A stretch of DNA of 64,000 bases, taken from Stenotrophomonas sp. MMGLT7 (lineage in GTDB: Bacteria > Pseudomonadota > Gammaproteobacteria > Xanthomonadales > Xanthomonadaceae). Both the position numbers and the translations under genes were made by a program. Shown piece by piece: positions 10,671-23,748 of the stretch (its first letter is position 1; every line of letters begins with the position of its first letter). The DNA is taken from assembly GCF_021168555.1 (NCBI RefSeq), contig NZ_JAJOZS010000001.1:310001-374000 (forward strand). Direction: 5' to 3'. The notes under the pieces were generated by a model. It made no database searches, had not been told where the DNA came from, and saw only the letters and a program-made list of their open reading frames with translations.

Positions 10671-12058
10671 AACCGCGCTCGATCGCGTCGCGGCTGGCGT
10701 GGATGTTCGGGCTGGCCGTCACCGCCGTGCTGAGCATCGCCGCGCTGGCGCTGTTCCTGTTCATGTACCACGAGCTGCAGCGGCACAAGCGCGAGGAACT
10801 GCATGCGCGCCACGTCATCGTCGAGCGCCTGGTACGCCATGTAGACGACCTCGAACGCTGGCGCCACTTCGCCGCCAAGCTGGCCGATTTCAGCCCCGAC
10901 GACGGCAGCCTGTACTTCCTGGCCGCCAGCGACGACCCGCGCTGGCGCATAGGCGAGGACGTGCTGCAGCGGCTGCAGATCCGCCCGCAGGCGTTCGCCG
11001 AGGGCGGCAACGGCGAGCGCTACGCCCGCGCCGAGCTCGACGGCAGGCGCTTCGTGACCCTCGTCCACGACCTGCCCGCCGATGGCCAGCGGCCGCCGGT
11101 GCGGCTGGTGATCGCCGCGGCGATGAGCGACGTCGAGGCCACCGTGGTCGCTGTGACGGCCGCCATCGCGATGGTGCTGCTGCTGTCGATGCTGGCGGTG
11201 TTCGCGCTGGGCTGGCGCATCGCCCGGCACGGGCTGGCGCCGGTGGACCGGCTGTCCGAGCATGCGCGGCGGCTGGATGCCCGCGACCTCGCACGACGCC
11301 TGCCCGACGACGCCCTGCCGGCCGAGCTGGAAGGCCTGGTGCTGGCACTGAACCAGGCGCTGGCGCGGCTGGAGCACGCCTACCTGAAGCTGTCGGCCTT
11401 CAACGCCGATGTCGCCCACGAGCTGCGCACGCCGCTGGGCAACCTGATCGGCGAGACCCAGGTGGCGCTGTCGCGGCCGCGCGACAGCGCGGCGCTGGAG
11501 ACGGTGCTGCAGTCGAACCTTGAGGAACTGGAACGGCTGCGCGGCATCGTCAACGCGATGCTGTTCCTGGCCCGCGCCGATCGCGGCGAGAGCGCCCGCG
11601 ACCCGATCGAGGTGTCGCTGCGCGAGGAGACCCGCAAGGCCGCCGAGTTCCTGGAGATACTGCTGGATGACGCGGGGACCCGGCTGGAGATCGTCGGCGA
11701 TGCCCGCGTGCGGGTCGAGGACTCGCTGTATGCGCGCGCGATGACCAACCTGATCGACAACGCGCTGAGGCATGGCGAGCCCGGTGGCACGGTGCTGGTG
11801 ACCATTGCCGACAGCGACGACGAGGCGGTCGTGACGGTCAGCAATCCCGGCGGTCCGATCCCGCAGGAACAGCTGTCGCACCTGTTCGACCGCTTCTACC
11901 GCGCCGACCCGTCGCGGACCAGCAGCGACCAGCACCAGGGGCTGGGCCTGGCCATCGTCAAGGCCATCGTCCAGCTGCATGGCGGCAGCGTTTTCGCCCG
12001 CTGCGGCGAAGGCCGCGTGCAGGTCGGGTTCCGCCTGCCGCGGCGGCCGCCGGGCTGA
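10667..12058 (+). CDS. Membrane sensor histidine kinase, CusS-like
   Basis: 463 residues with a GTG start overlapping the regulator stop (GTGA). Topology: a membrane segment at about 15-35, a roughly 120-residue periplasmic sensor region, a second membrane segment at about 155-178, HAMP (IARHGLAPVDRLSEHARRLD), H-box (FNADVAHELRTPLGN), and ATPase motifs (NLIDNALRHGEPGG, LFDRFYRADPSR, GLGLAIVKAIVQLHGG). It is the cognate partner of the preceding regulator. The periplasmic sensor has no obvious His- or Met-rich metal motif, so metal sensing is inferred only from kinase subfamily. Confidence 0.9.
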   Translation: MKPRSIASRLAWMFGLAVTAVLSIAALALFLFMYHELQRHKREELHARHVIVERLVRHVDDLERWRHFAAKLADFSPDDGSLYFLAASDDPRWRIGEDVLQRLQIRPQAFAEGGNGERYARAELDGRRFVTLVHDLPADGQRPPVRLVIAAAMSDVEATVVAVTAAIAMVLLLSMLAVFALGWRIARHGLAPVDRLSEHARRLDARDLARRLPDDALPAELEGLVLALNQALARLEHAYLKLSAFNADVAHELRTPLGNLIGETQVALSRPRDSAALETVLQSNLEELERLRGIVNAMLFLARADRGESARDPIEVSLREETRKAAEFLEILLDDAGTRLEIVGDARVRVEDSLYARAMTNLIDNALRHGEPGGTVLVTIADSDDEAVVTVSNPGGPIPQEQLSHLFDRFYRADPSRTSSDQHQGLGLAIVKAIVQLHGGSVFARCGEGRVQVGFRLPRRPPG

Positions 12059-12136
12059 GGCGAGCAAACCAAGCTATCTGCAGCTCCTGCATCGCGGCAT
12101 CCCACGCCTGTGCGATCGCGGGTAGGTTCGCCGGCT

Positions 12137-13012
12137 TCAGACCACGGCATTCAGCCGGGCGCGGTAGTTGCGGCTGCACGGCAGGCGCGCGCCGTCGCGC
12201 AGGTGTACCCGCGCCTCGCCGCCTTCGAGCGGCTCGATCGAGGCGATCCGTTCCAGGTTCACCAGGTAGCTGCGATGGATCCGCACGAAGCGCGCCGGGT
12301 CCAGCCGCGCCTCGATCGCGGCCATGGTGCTGCGCAGCGGGTAGTCGTGCCCGCGCACGTGCAGGTTGACGTAGTTGCCCGCCGCCTGGATCCACTCGAT
12401 GTCGGTGGTGGCGACCAGGAAGTCGCGGCCGAGCTTGCGCACCAGGAAGCGCTCGGGGCGGTCGATCGGCTGCACCGGCGGGCCTTCGTCGGGCACGTCG
12501 AGCATGCTGGCCTCGCCCTGCAAACGCAGGACCAGCAGCCGCCAGGCCTCGATGAAGACGACCAGCACGAAGAAGCTGCGCGCGTCCTTGAGGTACTCGT
12601 AGGACCACGTGTCCCACCAGTCGCCGAAGTCGTAGTCGCGGCCCATCCAACGATAGGCCAGGATGCGCAGGCCAATCATTCCGGCGACGTGTACCAGCGA
12701 GAAAACCACGCTGGCCAACAGGTAGCGCGGCAGTTGCCGCTGCCAGGTGTCCCAGTGCAGCGGGAAGCGGCGGGTGAACCAGACCATGGGCCAGATCAGC
12801 GCCAGCCACAGCAGGCTGCTCGACCACTCCCAGACCACCGGCTCCCAATCGGCGTAGTGCAGGCCGGCCTGGCGGATGTCCATGACCACCGTGATGCTGT
12901 TGATCGTTGCGTTCGACAGCAGGTACACGACCCAGAAACCGATCTCGATCTGGCGCTTCCACGGCAGGATGCGTTCGTAGGCGGACGTCTTGGGCGGGCT
13001 CATCCGGCGCAT
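12137..13012 (-). CDS. rpfD: LytTR-domain membrane regulator, RpfD-like
   Basis: 291 residues. The N-terminal half carries about four membrane segments (for example ASVVFSLVHVAGMIGL and FFVLVVFIEAWRLLVL). The C-terminal third (about 185-290) is a LytTR DNA-binding domain (WIQAAGNYVNLHV, FVRIHRSYLVNLERI, LRDGARLPCSRNYRARL). In Xanthomonas the rpf cluster places such a gene (rpfD) between prfB and recJ; the same relative place here supports the symbol. The start may be 13012 or the ATG at 13003; neither has a good ribosome binding site. It is likely a membrane-tethered transcription factor. Confidence 0.75.
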   Translation of the reverse strand: MRRMSPPKTSAYERILPWKRQIEIGFWVVYLLSNATINSITVVMDIRQAGLHYADWEPVVWEWSSSLLWLALIWPMVWFTRRFPLHWDTWQRQLPRYLLASVVFSLVHVAGMIGLRILAYRWMGRDYDFGDWWDTWSYEYLKDARSFFVLVVFIEAWRLLVLRLQGEASMLDVPDEGPPVQPIDRPERFLVRKLGRDFLVATTDIEWIQAAGNYVNLHVRGHDYPLRSTMAAIEARLDPARFVRIHRSYLVNLERIASIEPLEGGEARVHLRDGARLPCSRNYRARLNAVV

Positions 13013-13159
13013 TCTACGTCGCCGGCCGCCGCGTCCCGTCCCGGCTCGTCCCCGCTTGCCCGCGGCTCGTCCCAGGCGCCCCGCAAATGGTCACTTCGCG
13101 CTGGCCGGGGTCATCAGCGCGGCAGAAGCTGACGGCCATCCTCGCAACGGAACAGCGTC

Positions 13160-14347
13160 ATGCAACGCCGCCACGATCTCGACTGGGTCCGCGTCATCGC
13201 CTTCTGCCTGCTGGTCCTCTATCACGTCGGCATGTACTACGTGACCTGGGACTTCCACGTCAAAAGCCCGCATGCCGGCCCGGCGCTCGAACCGTTCATG
13301 CTGCTCACCAGTCCCTGGCGCATGTCGCTGCTGTTCCTGATCTCCGGCGTGGCCACCGCCTTCATGCTGGGCAAGGCCCCGACGGGATTCTTCCGCCGAC
13401 GCTCGCGGCAGCTGCTGTTGCCGCTGCTGTTCGGCATGGCGGTGGTCGTGCCTCCGCAGTCCTACTACCAGGTCGTGGAGCAGCTCCCCGGCGGCTACTT
13501 CGAATCCTACGCCGCGTTCTATGCGAAGTACCTGAGCGGCTACCACGGCTTCTGCGGCAGCGACGGCGATTGCCTGCGCCTGCCCACCTGGAACCATCTC
13601 TGGTTCCTGCCCTACCTGTGGACCTATACCGCGCTGACATGGCTGCTCTGGCGGCTGCTCCCGGGCACGGCGATGGCGCGGCTGCGGGAAATGGCCGAAA
13701 GCGCCCTGTCGGGATGGCGGGTACTGCTGGTCCCGGTGGCGCTGCTTGCCGCCGCCCGGCTGCTGCTGGTCTCGCGCTTCGAACAGACCCATGCGCTGAC
13801 GGACGACTGGTACAGCCATGCCCAGTACCTGCCGGTGTTCCTGATCGGCTTCCTGATGGCGTTCGCCACCGGGACATGGCAAGCCCTGCAGCGCCTGCGC
13901 TGGAGCGCACTGGGCATCGCCGCGGCGAGCTACGGCCTGCTGGTGTTCTGCTGGTACTTCGCCGGCTACGACGACCACAACCCGCCACCGCAGGCATTGC
14001 GGATGCTGCTGCGCGCGGCCTGGGCGGCCGACCAGTGGTGCGCGATCGCCGCCATCCTCGGCTTCGCCTACCGCTGGCGCGATGCCGACAGCCCGCTGCT
14101 GCGCTACCTGACGCTCGCGGTGTTCCCCCTCTACATCCTCCACCAGACCGTCATCGTGGTGCTGGCACACAACCTGAAGCCGTTGGCCATTCCGCCGTTG
14201 CCCGAGGGCATTGCGCTGGTCGTCGCCACCTATGCGCTGTGCCTCGGCGCCTACGAGCTGATCCGCCGCGTCGGCTGGCTGCGGCCGCTGTTCGGGTTGA
14301 AGCCGATTGCTCAAGCCCCTGCAGGAGGCCACCGGCGCGCCGCGTGA
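13160..14347 (+). CDS. Acyltransferase family 3 membrane protein
   Basis: 395 residues, divergent from the RpfD-like gene across 147 bases. It shows the pattern of the acyltransferase-3/OpgC-type family: an N-terminal RRHDLDWVRVIAFCLLVLYHVGMY with the conserved His, the next segment PWRMSLLFLISGVA and an Arg-rich FFRRRSRQLLLPLL, about ten membrane segments, and late FPLYILHQTVIVVL. Such proteins move acyl groups onto glycans or other periplasmic acceptors. The acceptor is not identifiable. A Cys pair (GFCGSDGDC) lies in one loop, probably periplasmic. Confidence 0.85.
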   Translation: MQRRHDLDWVRVIAFCLLVLYHVGMYYVTWDFHVKSPHAGPALEPFMLLTSPWRMSLLFLISGVATAFMLGKAPTGFFRRRSRQLLLPLLFGMAVVVPPQSYYQVVEQLPGGYFESYAAFYAKYLSGYHGFCGSDGDCLRLPTWNHLWFLPYLWTYTALTWLLWRLLPGTAMARLREMAESALSGWRVLLVPVALLAAARLLLVSRFEQTHALTDDWYSHAQYLPVFLIGFLMAFATGTWQALQRLRWSALGIAAASYGLLVFCWYFAGYDDHNPPPQALRMLLRAAWAADQWCAIAAILGFAYRWRDADSPLLRYLTLAVFPLYILHQTVIVVLAHNLKPLAIPPLPEGIALVVATYALCLGAYELIRRVGWLRPLFGLKPIAQAPAGGHRRAA

Positions 14348-14601
14348 AACAGCGCCAGCACCCGGACGATGTTCTCGTCGGCCACGCTCTCGCAGACCAG
14401 GCGGCAGCTCCCGTGCGCGAGCCACCCGCGTGTGCCAGGGATCCCATCGGCATACCCAAGCGGCGGATGTTCCGCCAGCCCGGCGGCCGCGACGACGGCG
14501 CTACCGCACTATCGCCGTCCCGCCGCGCACGCTCCTGCGCCGGCGGCCGCGCGTAGAATCACCGCGCCCCGCCCCGAATCGCCGCAATACGAGAGGCCGA
14601 C

Positions 14602-14976
14602 ATGCCGCACGTGATCATGGAATACAGCGCAAACCTTCCCGGCTTCGACGCGACGCAGGCGCTGGGGCAGCTGAACCAGGCGCTGTTCGCCTCCGGGCAG
14701 GTGGCGACGCCGCTGGACATCAAGGGGCGCGCGCACGCGCTGCAGGACTGGGTGATCGGCACCGCCGACGTGGACCGGTCCGCGCATGGCTTCGTGCACG
14801 TGACCGTCTGCCTGCTGTCCGGGCGCACGCCCGAGGCCAAGCAGTCCATCAGCGCCGCGCTGATGCAGGTGCTGCGCGAACAGGCGTATCCGGCCGGGGT
14901 GCGGGTGCAGTTCAGCGTGGAACTGCGCGACATGGACCGCGCCTGCTACGGCAAGGACGCACGCGCCGGAGGCTGA
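14602..14976 (+). CDS. 5-carboxymethyl-2-hydroxymuconate delta-isomerase family protein
   Basis: 124 residues, tautomerase superfamily. Pro2 (MPHVIMEYSANL) would become the catalytic N-terminal proline after Met removal; HVTVCLLSGR and VQFSVELRDM match the CHMI-type fold. It stands alone, without the homoprotocatechuate pathway, so the physiological substrate is uncertain. A TAGAAT hexamer at 14554-14559 is a candidate -10 element. It is convergent to recJ, with 48 bases between the stops. Confidence 0.85.
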   Translation: MPHVIMEYSANLPGFDATQALGQLNQALFASGQVATPLDIKGRAHALQDWVIGTADVDRSAHGFVHVTVCLLSGRTPEAKQSISAALMQVLREQAYPAGVRVQFSVELRDMDRACYGKDARAGG

Positions 14977-15024
14977 CCCCGGCGGCCGCCGGCATCTCGC
15001 CACCCGCCGCGCCCGGCGCGGCCC

Positions 15025-16797
15025 TCACGCGTCCTGGCAATGCTCCACGATCAGCTGGATCGCCCCGCCTCCGCGGTAGTCGTCGCTGACCAGGCGATAG
15101 GCGATGCGCAGCCGCGCGGCCGGTTCCCGTCCTTTCCAGCCATTGAAGTGGATGGCGTTGAGCGGCTCGCTGCGCCCGGCGCAGCGCAGCACCAGCTTCA
15201 GGTGGCGCTCCTTGAGCAGGCGCCACTGCGCGACCTCGAAACAGCCGTCGAACAGCGGCTCGGGAAAGCCCTGGCCCCAGGGACCGGCCTGGCGCAGCGC
15301 CTCGGCGTGGACGAAGTCGAACTCCTCCGGCAACAGCTCGCCGTCGCTGGCCAGTTCGGCCTGCAGCAGCGACTCGTCCAGCGCCTGCGCCGCGTGCGCG
15401 TGCAGCGCCTGGCGGAACGCCTCCAGCGACGCCGCCGGCAGGCTCAGGCCGGCGGCCATGGCATGGCCGCCGAACTTGCCGATCAGCCCGGGACAGCGTG
15501 CATCCACCGCCGCCAGCGCATCGCGGATGTGGAAGCCGGCGATCGAGCGCGCCGAGCCGCGCAACTGCTCGCTGCCGGGTTCGGCCGGGGCGAAGGCCAG
15601 CACCGGCCGGTGCAGGCGCTCCTTCATCTTCGAGGCCACCAGCCCGATCACGCCCGGATGCCATTGCGCATCGAACAGGCAGGCCACCAGCGGCGCGTGG
15701 CCGTCGGCGGCGAGCATGGCCCGGGCGACCGCGGCTTCGGCCTCGTCGGTCATGACCTGCTGCACCGCGCGACGCTCGGCGTTGATCTGCTCCAGCAGCG
15801 CGGCGATCTCGCGTGCCCGTCCCGGCTCGTCGCACAGCAGCAGTTCGATGCCCAGCGCCATGTCCTCCAGGCGCCCGGCGGCGTTGAGCCGCGGCGCCAG
15901 CGCGAAGCCGATGTCGCTGGCGCACAGGCGCGAGGCGTCGCGTCCGCTGACCTCGATCAACGCGTTCAGTCCCGCGCAGCCGCGGCCCTGCTGCAGCCGG
16001 CGCATGCCGGCGGCGACCAGGGCGCGGTTGTTGACGTCCAGCGGCACCAGGTCGGCCACGGTGCCGACCGCCACCAGGTCCAGCAACGAAGTCAGGTCGG
16101 GACGTTCGGGGATGGCCGCTCCCCGAGCCTCGCGATCAGGGCCCGCTGCCGACGCGATCGGGGCACGGCCGGAAGGATAGAGCCGCGCGCGCAGCGCCAG
16201 CAGCACGTAGAAGATCACCCCGACGCCGGCCAGCGCCTTGCTCGGGAAGCCGTCGCCGGACAGGTTCGGATCGACGATCGCGTCGGCCGCGGGCAGGTGC
16301 TCGCCCGGCAGGTGGTGGTCGGTCACCAGCACCTGCCAGCCCCGCGCCTTGGCGGCGGCGACGCCGGCGTGGCAGGCGATACCGTGGTCCACGGTGACCA
16401 GCAGTTCGGGCTGCAGCGCGGCCAGTTCCTCCACCAGCGCCGGCGACAGGCCGTAGCCGTGCACCATGCGGTTGGGCACGGCATGCATCACGTGGCGGGC
16501 GCCGAGCATGCGCAGGCCGCGCACGCCGACCGCGCACGCGGTGGCGCCGTCGCAGTCGAAGTCGCCGACCACCAGGATGCGCCGCTGCGCGGCGATCGCC
16601 TCGGCCAGCAGCCGCACCGCGGCATCGATGTTGCCCATCCGCGCCGGTGCCAGCAGTTGCGCCAGGCGCGGCTGCGCCTGCTCGACGCAGGTGGCGCCGC
16701 GCAGTTCGTACAGGCGCCGCAGCAGCGGCGGCACGCTGTCCGGCCACTGCCCCTGCGCCAAGGCACGGCGACGGGTGATGCGGATGGCCGAGGTCAT
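15025..16797 (-). CDS. recJ: Single-stranded-DNA-specific 5'-3' exonuclease RecJ
   Basis: 590 residues, typical length. It degrades single-stranded DNA 5'-3' in RecF-pathway recombination and mismatch repair. DHH-phosphoesterase motifs are in order: GDFDCDGATACA, VTVDHGIA, DHHLPGEH. The DHHA1 region contains GKFGGHAMAAGLSLP, followed by an OB-like C-terminus (AIHFNGW, QLIVEHCQDA). It is the last gene of carA-carB-greA-rpfE-recJ, 24 bases after rpfE. Confidence 0.96.
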   Translation of the reverse strand: MTSAIRITRRRALAQGQWPDSVPPLLRRLYELRGATCVEQAQPRLAQLLAPARMGNIDAAVRLLAEAIAAQRRILVVGDFDCDGATACAVGVRGLRMLGARHVMHAVPNRMVHGYGLSPALVEELAALQPELLVTVDHGIACHAGVAAAKARGWQVLVTDHHLPGEHLPAADAIVDPNLSGDGFPSKALAGVGVIFYVLLALRARLYPSGRAPIASAAGPDREARGAAIPERPDLTSLLDLVAVGTVADLVPLDVNNRALVAAGMRRLQQGRGCAGLNALIEVSGRDASRLCASDIGFALAPRLNAAGRLEDMALGIELLLCDEPGRAREIAALLEQINAERRAVQQVMTDEAEAAVARAMLAADGHAPLVACLFDAQWHPGVIGLVASKMKERLHRPVLAFAPAEPGSEQLRGSARSIAGFHIRDALAAVDARCPGLIGKFGGHAMAAGLSLPAASLEAFRQALHAHAAQALDESLLQAELASDGELLPEEFDFVHAEALRQAGPWGQGFPEPLFDGCFEVAQWRLLKERHLKLVLRCAGRSEPLNAIHFNGWKGREPAARLRIAYRLVSDDYRGGGAIQLIVEHCQDA

Positions 16798-16821
16798 GGA
16801 TCTGGCGTCATGGGCACGACG

Positions 16822-17742
16822 TCATGCATCCACGCCGGCCAGCGGGCGCCGCCAGAAGCGCCAGCGCTGGCGCCGCTCGATGACGAAGTGCGCACCGTCC
16901 TGGAAGTCCAGCACCAGCCGCTGCAGCTCGCCGCGCGCCAGTGCCGCCAGCAGCGGCGTTATCGCCTCGCCGTCCACCTGTTCGAGCGAGCGCAGGTGGC
17001 GCAGGTCCACCAGCGCATCGACCGCCGGGGTGCCGTCGCCGTCGGCGCCGCTGGCCAGCGCCAGCGCACGCAGCAGCGGTTCGCGGCTGCGCACCTGTGC
17101 ATGTTGCGAGGTCACCGCGTGCGGCAGTTCGCCACCACCCCAGAACCACAGCGAGTTGATCGCCGGCTTGCCGCGCGCGGCCCGCTGCTGGTTCCAGGGA
17201 TGCTGGTGCAGCAGCACCTGCGCCTCGGTCAGCAGCGCCCGCCAGCGGCGTCCGGGGACGCCCTGCGGCAGGTGATCGAACAGGTCGGCGCCGAGCACCT
17301 CGCCCGGCTCGACGAACTCGGGCAGCTCCAGCCCCGGCGCAGCGCGCAGGTACCAGCGCGACGGCTCCGGCGCATCCAGCAGCAGCCCGGCATCGCCGAA
17401 CAGCGGCTTCAGCGCCGGCAGCAGCGCAGCGATGTCGTGCTCGTCGACGTCCAGCGACGATCCGTACCCCATCAACCGCGCGCCCTGCATGTCCGGCACC
17501 ACGCAGGCCGGGTCGGCGCGTACCCACGCCGATCCGGCCGCGTCGCCGGCATCGAGCTGGCGCGTCAGCGCCGCCACCGGCCAGTGCCGCGGCAGCAGCT
17601 GGAAGTGGCGCAGCAACTGCGCCCGCTCCCCCGCCTCGGTGCTGCCGCGCTCGGCACGGCCCAGCGCCTTCGCCACCGCGGGCGACAGCCGTTGTCCGGC
17701 AAGCCGCTTGCGTGCCGGCAGCAGCAGGGTGGCGGCGCTCAT
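16822..17742 (-). CDS. rpfE: RpfE-type regulatory protein
   Basis: 306 residues. It matches the RpfE family, named for its place in the Xanthomonas rpf cluster between recJ and greA. Automatic annotation often relates the family to phosphoglycerate mutase, though I see no clear catalytic motif of that enzyme. Conserved-looking stretches are HPWNQQRAARGKPAINSLWF, GSSLDVDEHD and the C-terminal FVIERRQRWRFWRR. No signal peptide or membrane segment is seen. It starts six bases after the greA stop, so it is almost certainly co-translated with it. Molecular function is unknown. Confidence 0.85.
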   Translation of the reverse strand: MSAATLLLPARKRLAGQRLSPAVAKALGRAERGSTEAGERAQLLRHFQLLPRHWPVAALTRQLDAGDAAGSAWVRADPACVVPDMQGARLMGYGSSLDVDEHDIAALLPALKPLFGDAGLLLDAPEPSRWYLRAAPGLELPEFVEPGEVLGADLFDHLPQGVPGRRWRALLTEAQVLLHQHPWNQQRAARGKPAINSLWFWGGGELPHAVTSQHAQVRSREPLLRALALASGADGDGTPAVDALVDLRHLRSLEQVDGEAITPLLAALARGELQRLVLDFQDGAHFVIERRQRWRFWRRPLAGVDA

Positions 17743-17748
17743 CGCCGG

Positions 17749-18221
17749 TCAGTCGAGGTATTCGACGCTGACGACTTCGTACTCGCGGTGGCCGCCGGGC
17801 GCCTCGATGGCGATGGTGTCGCCTTCCATCTTGCCGATCAGCGCGCGCGCCACCGGCGAGGACACCGCGATCAGGCCCTGCTTGATGTCCGCTTCCAGGT
17901 CGCCGACGATCTGGTACTTCTTCTCCTCGTCGGTTTCCACGTCGGCCAGCACCACGGTGGCGCCGAACACGATCTTGCTGCCGGCGTTGAGCTTGGAGAT
18001 GTCGATGACCTCGGCATGCGACAGCTCGCCCTCGAGCTGCTTGATGCGGCCTTCGACGAAGCCCTGCTGCTCGCGCGCGGCGTGGTACTCGGCGTTCTCC
18101 TTGAGATCGCCGTGCTCGCGTGCCTCGGCGATCGCGGTGATGATCTCCGGGCGCTTGACCGACTTCAGGTGTTCCAGTTCCTCGCGCAGGCGCTGTGCGC
18201 CCTTGGCGGTGATGGGGGCTC

Positions 18222-18225
<4 letters not shown>
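17749..18225 (-). CDS. greA: Transcription elongation factor GreA
   Basis: 158 residues, canonical size. The N-terminal coiled coil (about 1-75) carries the tip sequence [20 protein letters not shown] with the acidic residues used in transcript cleavage. The C-terminal FKBP-like domain ends SVEYLD. It rescues backtracked RNA polymerase. The start ATG overlaps the carB stop (ATGA), indicating translational coupling with pyrimidine/arginine precursor synthesis. Confidence 0.98.
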
Positions 18226-21464
<3,239 letters not shown>

Positions 21465-21465
21465 C

Positions 21466-22587
21466 TCAGTTGTTCTCCATCAGCGCGACGAAACGGTCGA
21501 ACAGCGGTGCGACATCGTGCGGTCCAGGCGAGGCTTCCGGGTGGCCCTGGAAGCTGAAGGCGGGGGCGTCGGTCAGTTCGATGCCCTGGTTGGTGCCGTC
21601 GAACAGCGAGCGGTGGGTGACCCGCACGTTGCCCGGCAGCGTCGATTCGTCCACGGCGAAACCGTGGTTCTGCGAGGTGATCATCACCCGGCCGCTGTCC
21701 AGGTCCTGCACCGGGTGGTTGGCGCCATGGTGGCCGTTGACCATCTTGGTGGTGGCGGCGCCGGCGGCCAGCGCCAGCAGCTGGTGGCCCAGGCAGATGC
21801 CGAAGGTGGGGAGCTTGCGGGCGATGAATTCCCTGATCGCGGCAATGGCGTAGTCGCACGGCTCCGGGTCGCCCGGGCCGTTGGACAGGAACACGCCGTC
21901 CGGGTTCATCGCCAGCACCTCGGCGGCCGGGGTCTGCGCCGGCACCACGGTGATGTCGCAGCCGCGCTCGGCCAGCATGCGCAGGATGTTGAGCTTGACC
22001 CCGTAGTCATACGCAACCACCCGGTACTTCGGCGCGGCCTGCACGAACCTGCCGGTATCGAGGTCCAGCTCGCCCTCGTGCCACGGGTAGGCGCGATCGG
22101 TGCTGACCACCTTGGCCAGGTCCATGCCCTTCAGGCCGGGGAACTTGCGCGCCGCCTCCAGCGCCTTGTCGACATCGACCTCGCCGGCCATCAGCGCACC
22201 GTTCTGGGCGCCGCGCTCGCGCAGCAGGCGCGTCAGCTTGCGGGTGTCGATGCCGGCGATGGCGACCACGCCGCGCGCCAGCAGCCAGTCCGGCAGCGAC
22301 ACCTGGCTGCGCCAGTTGCTCGGCCGGCGCGGCACGTCGCGCACGATCAGGCCGGCCGACCACACCTTGCGGGCCTCGTCGTCCTGCTCGGTGCAGCCGG
22401 TGTTGCCGATGTGCGGATAGGTCAGCGTGACCATCTGCCGGGCATAGGACGGATCGGTCACGATCTCCTGGTAGCCGGTCATGGCGGTGTTGAACACCAC
22501 TTCGCCGACGGACAGGCCGCTGGCGCCTACGGATTCACCCTCGAACACGGTGCCGTCTTCGAGGACAAGGATTGCGGGTTGGGTCAC
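21466..22587 (-). CDS. carA: Carbamoyl-phosphate synthase small subunit (glutaminase)
   Basis: 373 residues with a GTG start (22587-22585). The N-terminal domain is followed by a class I glutamine amidotransferase: nucleophile Cys in [13 protein letters not shown], and His/Glu in [22 protein letters not shown] -10-like hexamer at 22708-22703 predicts a leader of about 110 bases. It is the first gene of the carA-carB-greA-rpfE-recJ operon, 189 bases from dapB on the same strand. Confidence 0.97.
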   Translation of the reverse strand: MTQPAILVLEDGTVFEGESVGASGLSVGEVVFNTAMTGYQEIVTDPSYARQMVTLTYPHIGNTGCTEQDDEARKVWSAGLIVRDVPRRPSNWRSQVSLPDWLLARGVVAIAGIDTRKLTRLLRERGAQNGALMAGEVDVDKALEAARKFPGLKGMDLAKVVSTDRAYPWHEGELDLDTGRFVQAAPKYRVVAYDYGVKLNILRMLAERGCDITVVPAQTPAAEVLAMNPDGVFLSNGPGDPEPCDYAIAAIREFIARKLPTFGICLGHQLLALAAGAATTKMVNGHHGANHPVQDLDSGRVMITSQNHGFAVDESTLPGNVRVTHRSLFDGTNQGIELTDAPAFSFQGHPEASPGPHDVAPLFDRFVALMENN

Positions 22588-22776
22588 GAAAGGTTCGCCT
22601 TGGGGGATGGATTGGAACCCTGTCCCAGCAAGCTTGCGGCTGCAAGAAACCGCGGACGCGGCGCTTCTCCGGTCCGTGGCGATGGGTAACAGGCGAGCGG
22701 GAATTGTACCGACGAGGGGCGGGACGCGCCAGCCTCCGGGCGACCCGCATTCAGTCGCCCGATCCGCCCGGCCCGC
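22588..22776 (-). promoter_or_regulatory. carA upstream region with candidate -10 element
   Basis: 189-base dapB-carA spacer. TACAAT on the minus strand (22708-22703) is a plausible -10; no convincing -35 is seen. The transcribed leader contains a GCAAGCTTGC palindrome near 22628-22637. No PyrR or arginine-type operator could be recognised. Confidence 0.4.
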
Positions 22777-23493
22777 TCAGCCGATCAGGTCGCGCACCCG
22801 GTAGTGGCCCGGCGCCTTGCCGCGCAGCCGCTTGGCCGAATGCAGGGCGCCGCGGGCGAAGATGTCGCGGTTGGTCGCACGGTGCACCAGCTCGATGCGC
22901 TCGCCGATGCCGGTGAACTGCACCAGGTGCTCGCCGACGATGTCGCCGGCGCGCAGGCTGGCGTAGCGCGGCTGCGCGCCGCTGCCGGTGGCGGCCTCGC
23001 CCAGCGTCAGCGCCGTGCCCGAGGGCGCGTCCTTCTTGTGGATGTGGTGGGATTCGACGATGTCGCAGTCCCAGCCCGGCAAGGTGCCGGCCGCGCGCTC
23101 CACCAGGTCGGTGAGCACCGCCACGCCGAGGCTGAAGTTGGAGGCCCACACCAGCGCAATGCGCGCCGCGGCGGCATCCAGCGCCGCGCGCTGGCCGTCG
23201 CCGAGCCCGGTGGTGCCGGAGACCAGCGGCACCGCCCGCTCCACGCACAGCGCCAGCAGCGGATCGAAGCCCTCGGGCAGGCTGAAGTCGATCGCCACGT
23301 CGAACGCCGGCACCCCGGCCAGTTCGCTGGAGGCGAAGTACGGCACCTCGTCGAGCACGCGCTGCGCCGGCGAGCGCCGCACCACCGCCGCGACCACGGT
23401 GGTCGCCTCGTCCTCCGCGGCCAGCCGCAGCAACGCCCGGCCCATGCGGCCGGAAGCACCATGGATCAGCAGCTTGAGGGGAGAGGTGTTCAT
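22777..23493 (-). CDS. dapB: 4-hydroxy-tetrahydrodipicolinate reductase
   Basis: 238 residues, slightly short for the family. It reduces hydroxy-tetrahydrodipicolinate in lysine/diaminopimelate synthesis. N-terminal Rossmann motif IHGASGRMGRALL, substrate-site SHHIHKKDAPSGTA with the catalytic His and Lys, and SGTTGL. It lies upstream of carA on the same strand, as in xanthomonads. Confidence 0.96.
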   Translation of the reverse strand: MNTSPLKLLIHGASGRMGRALLRLAAEDEATTVVAAVVRRSPAQRVLDEVPYFASSELAGVPAFDVAIDFSLPEGFDPLLALCVERAVPLVSGTTGLGDGQRAALDAAAARIALVWASNFSLGVAVLTDLVERAAGTLPGWDCDIVESHHIHKKDAPSGTALTLGEAATGSGAQPRYASLRAGDIVGEHLVQFTGIGERIELVHRATNRDIFARGALHSAKRLRGKAPGHYRVRDLIG

Positions 23494-23637
23494 GCGCGGC
23501 AGCCCAGCGATCTACGGAACGGGCCGACAAGGTACCCGATCCGCCGCGAAAGCGGGGTGTGCGGGCAGTGCCCGGTTCCGGCCCCACCGAATGCCGATCC
23601 CGCCCGCGATCGCGTGCAGGAGCGACGTAGGAGCGGC

Positions 23638-23705
23638 GTAGGAGCGACTTCAGTCGCGATGGGGCTTTACCGGTGAGGCCCCATGGCGACTGAAGTCGCT
23701 CCTAC
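23638..23705. repeat. REP-type palindrome, family A copy 1
   Basis: Long near-perfect dyad starting GTAGGAGCGACTTCAGTCGC and closing with its complement at 23705, with a GGGGC/GCCCC inner part. Partial units (GGAGCGACGTAGGAGCGGC) precede it at 23619-23637. Other copies are at 30087, 35227 and 38931. The rest of the 255-base spacer holds nothing else I can recognise. Confidence 0.9.
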
Positions 23706-23748
23706 AGGGTGCTCCTGCACGGTCGCCCCGGGGTTCCGCGACCCGCTG

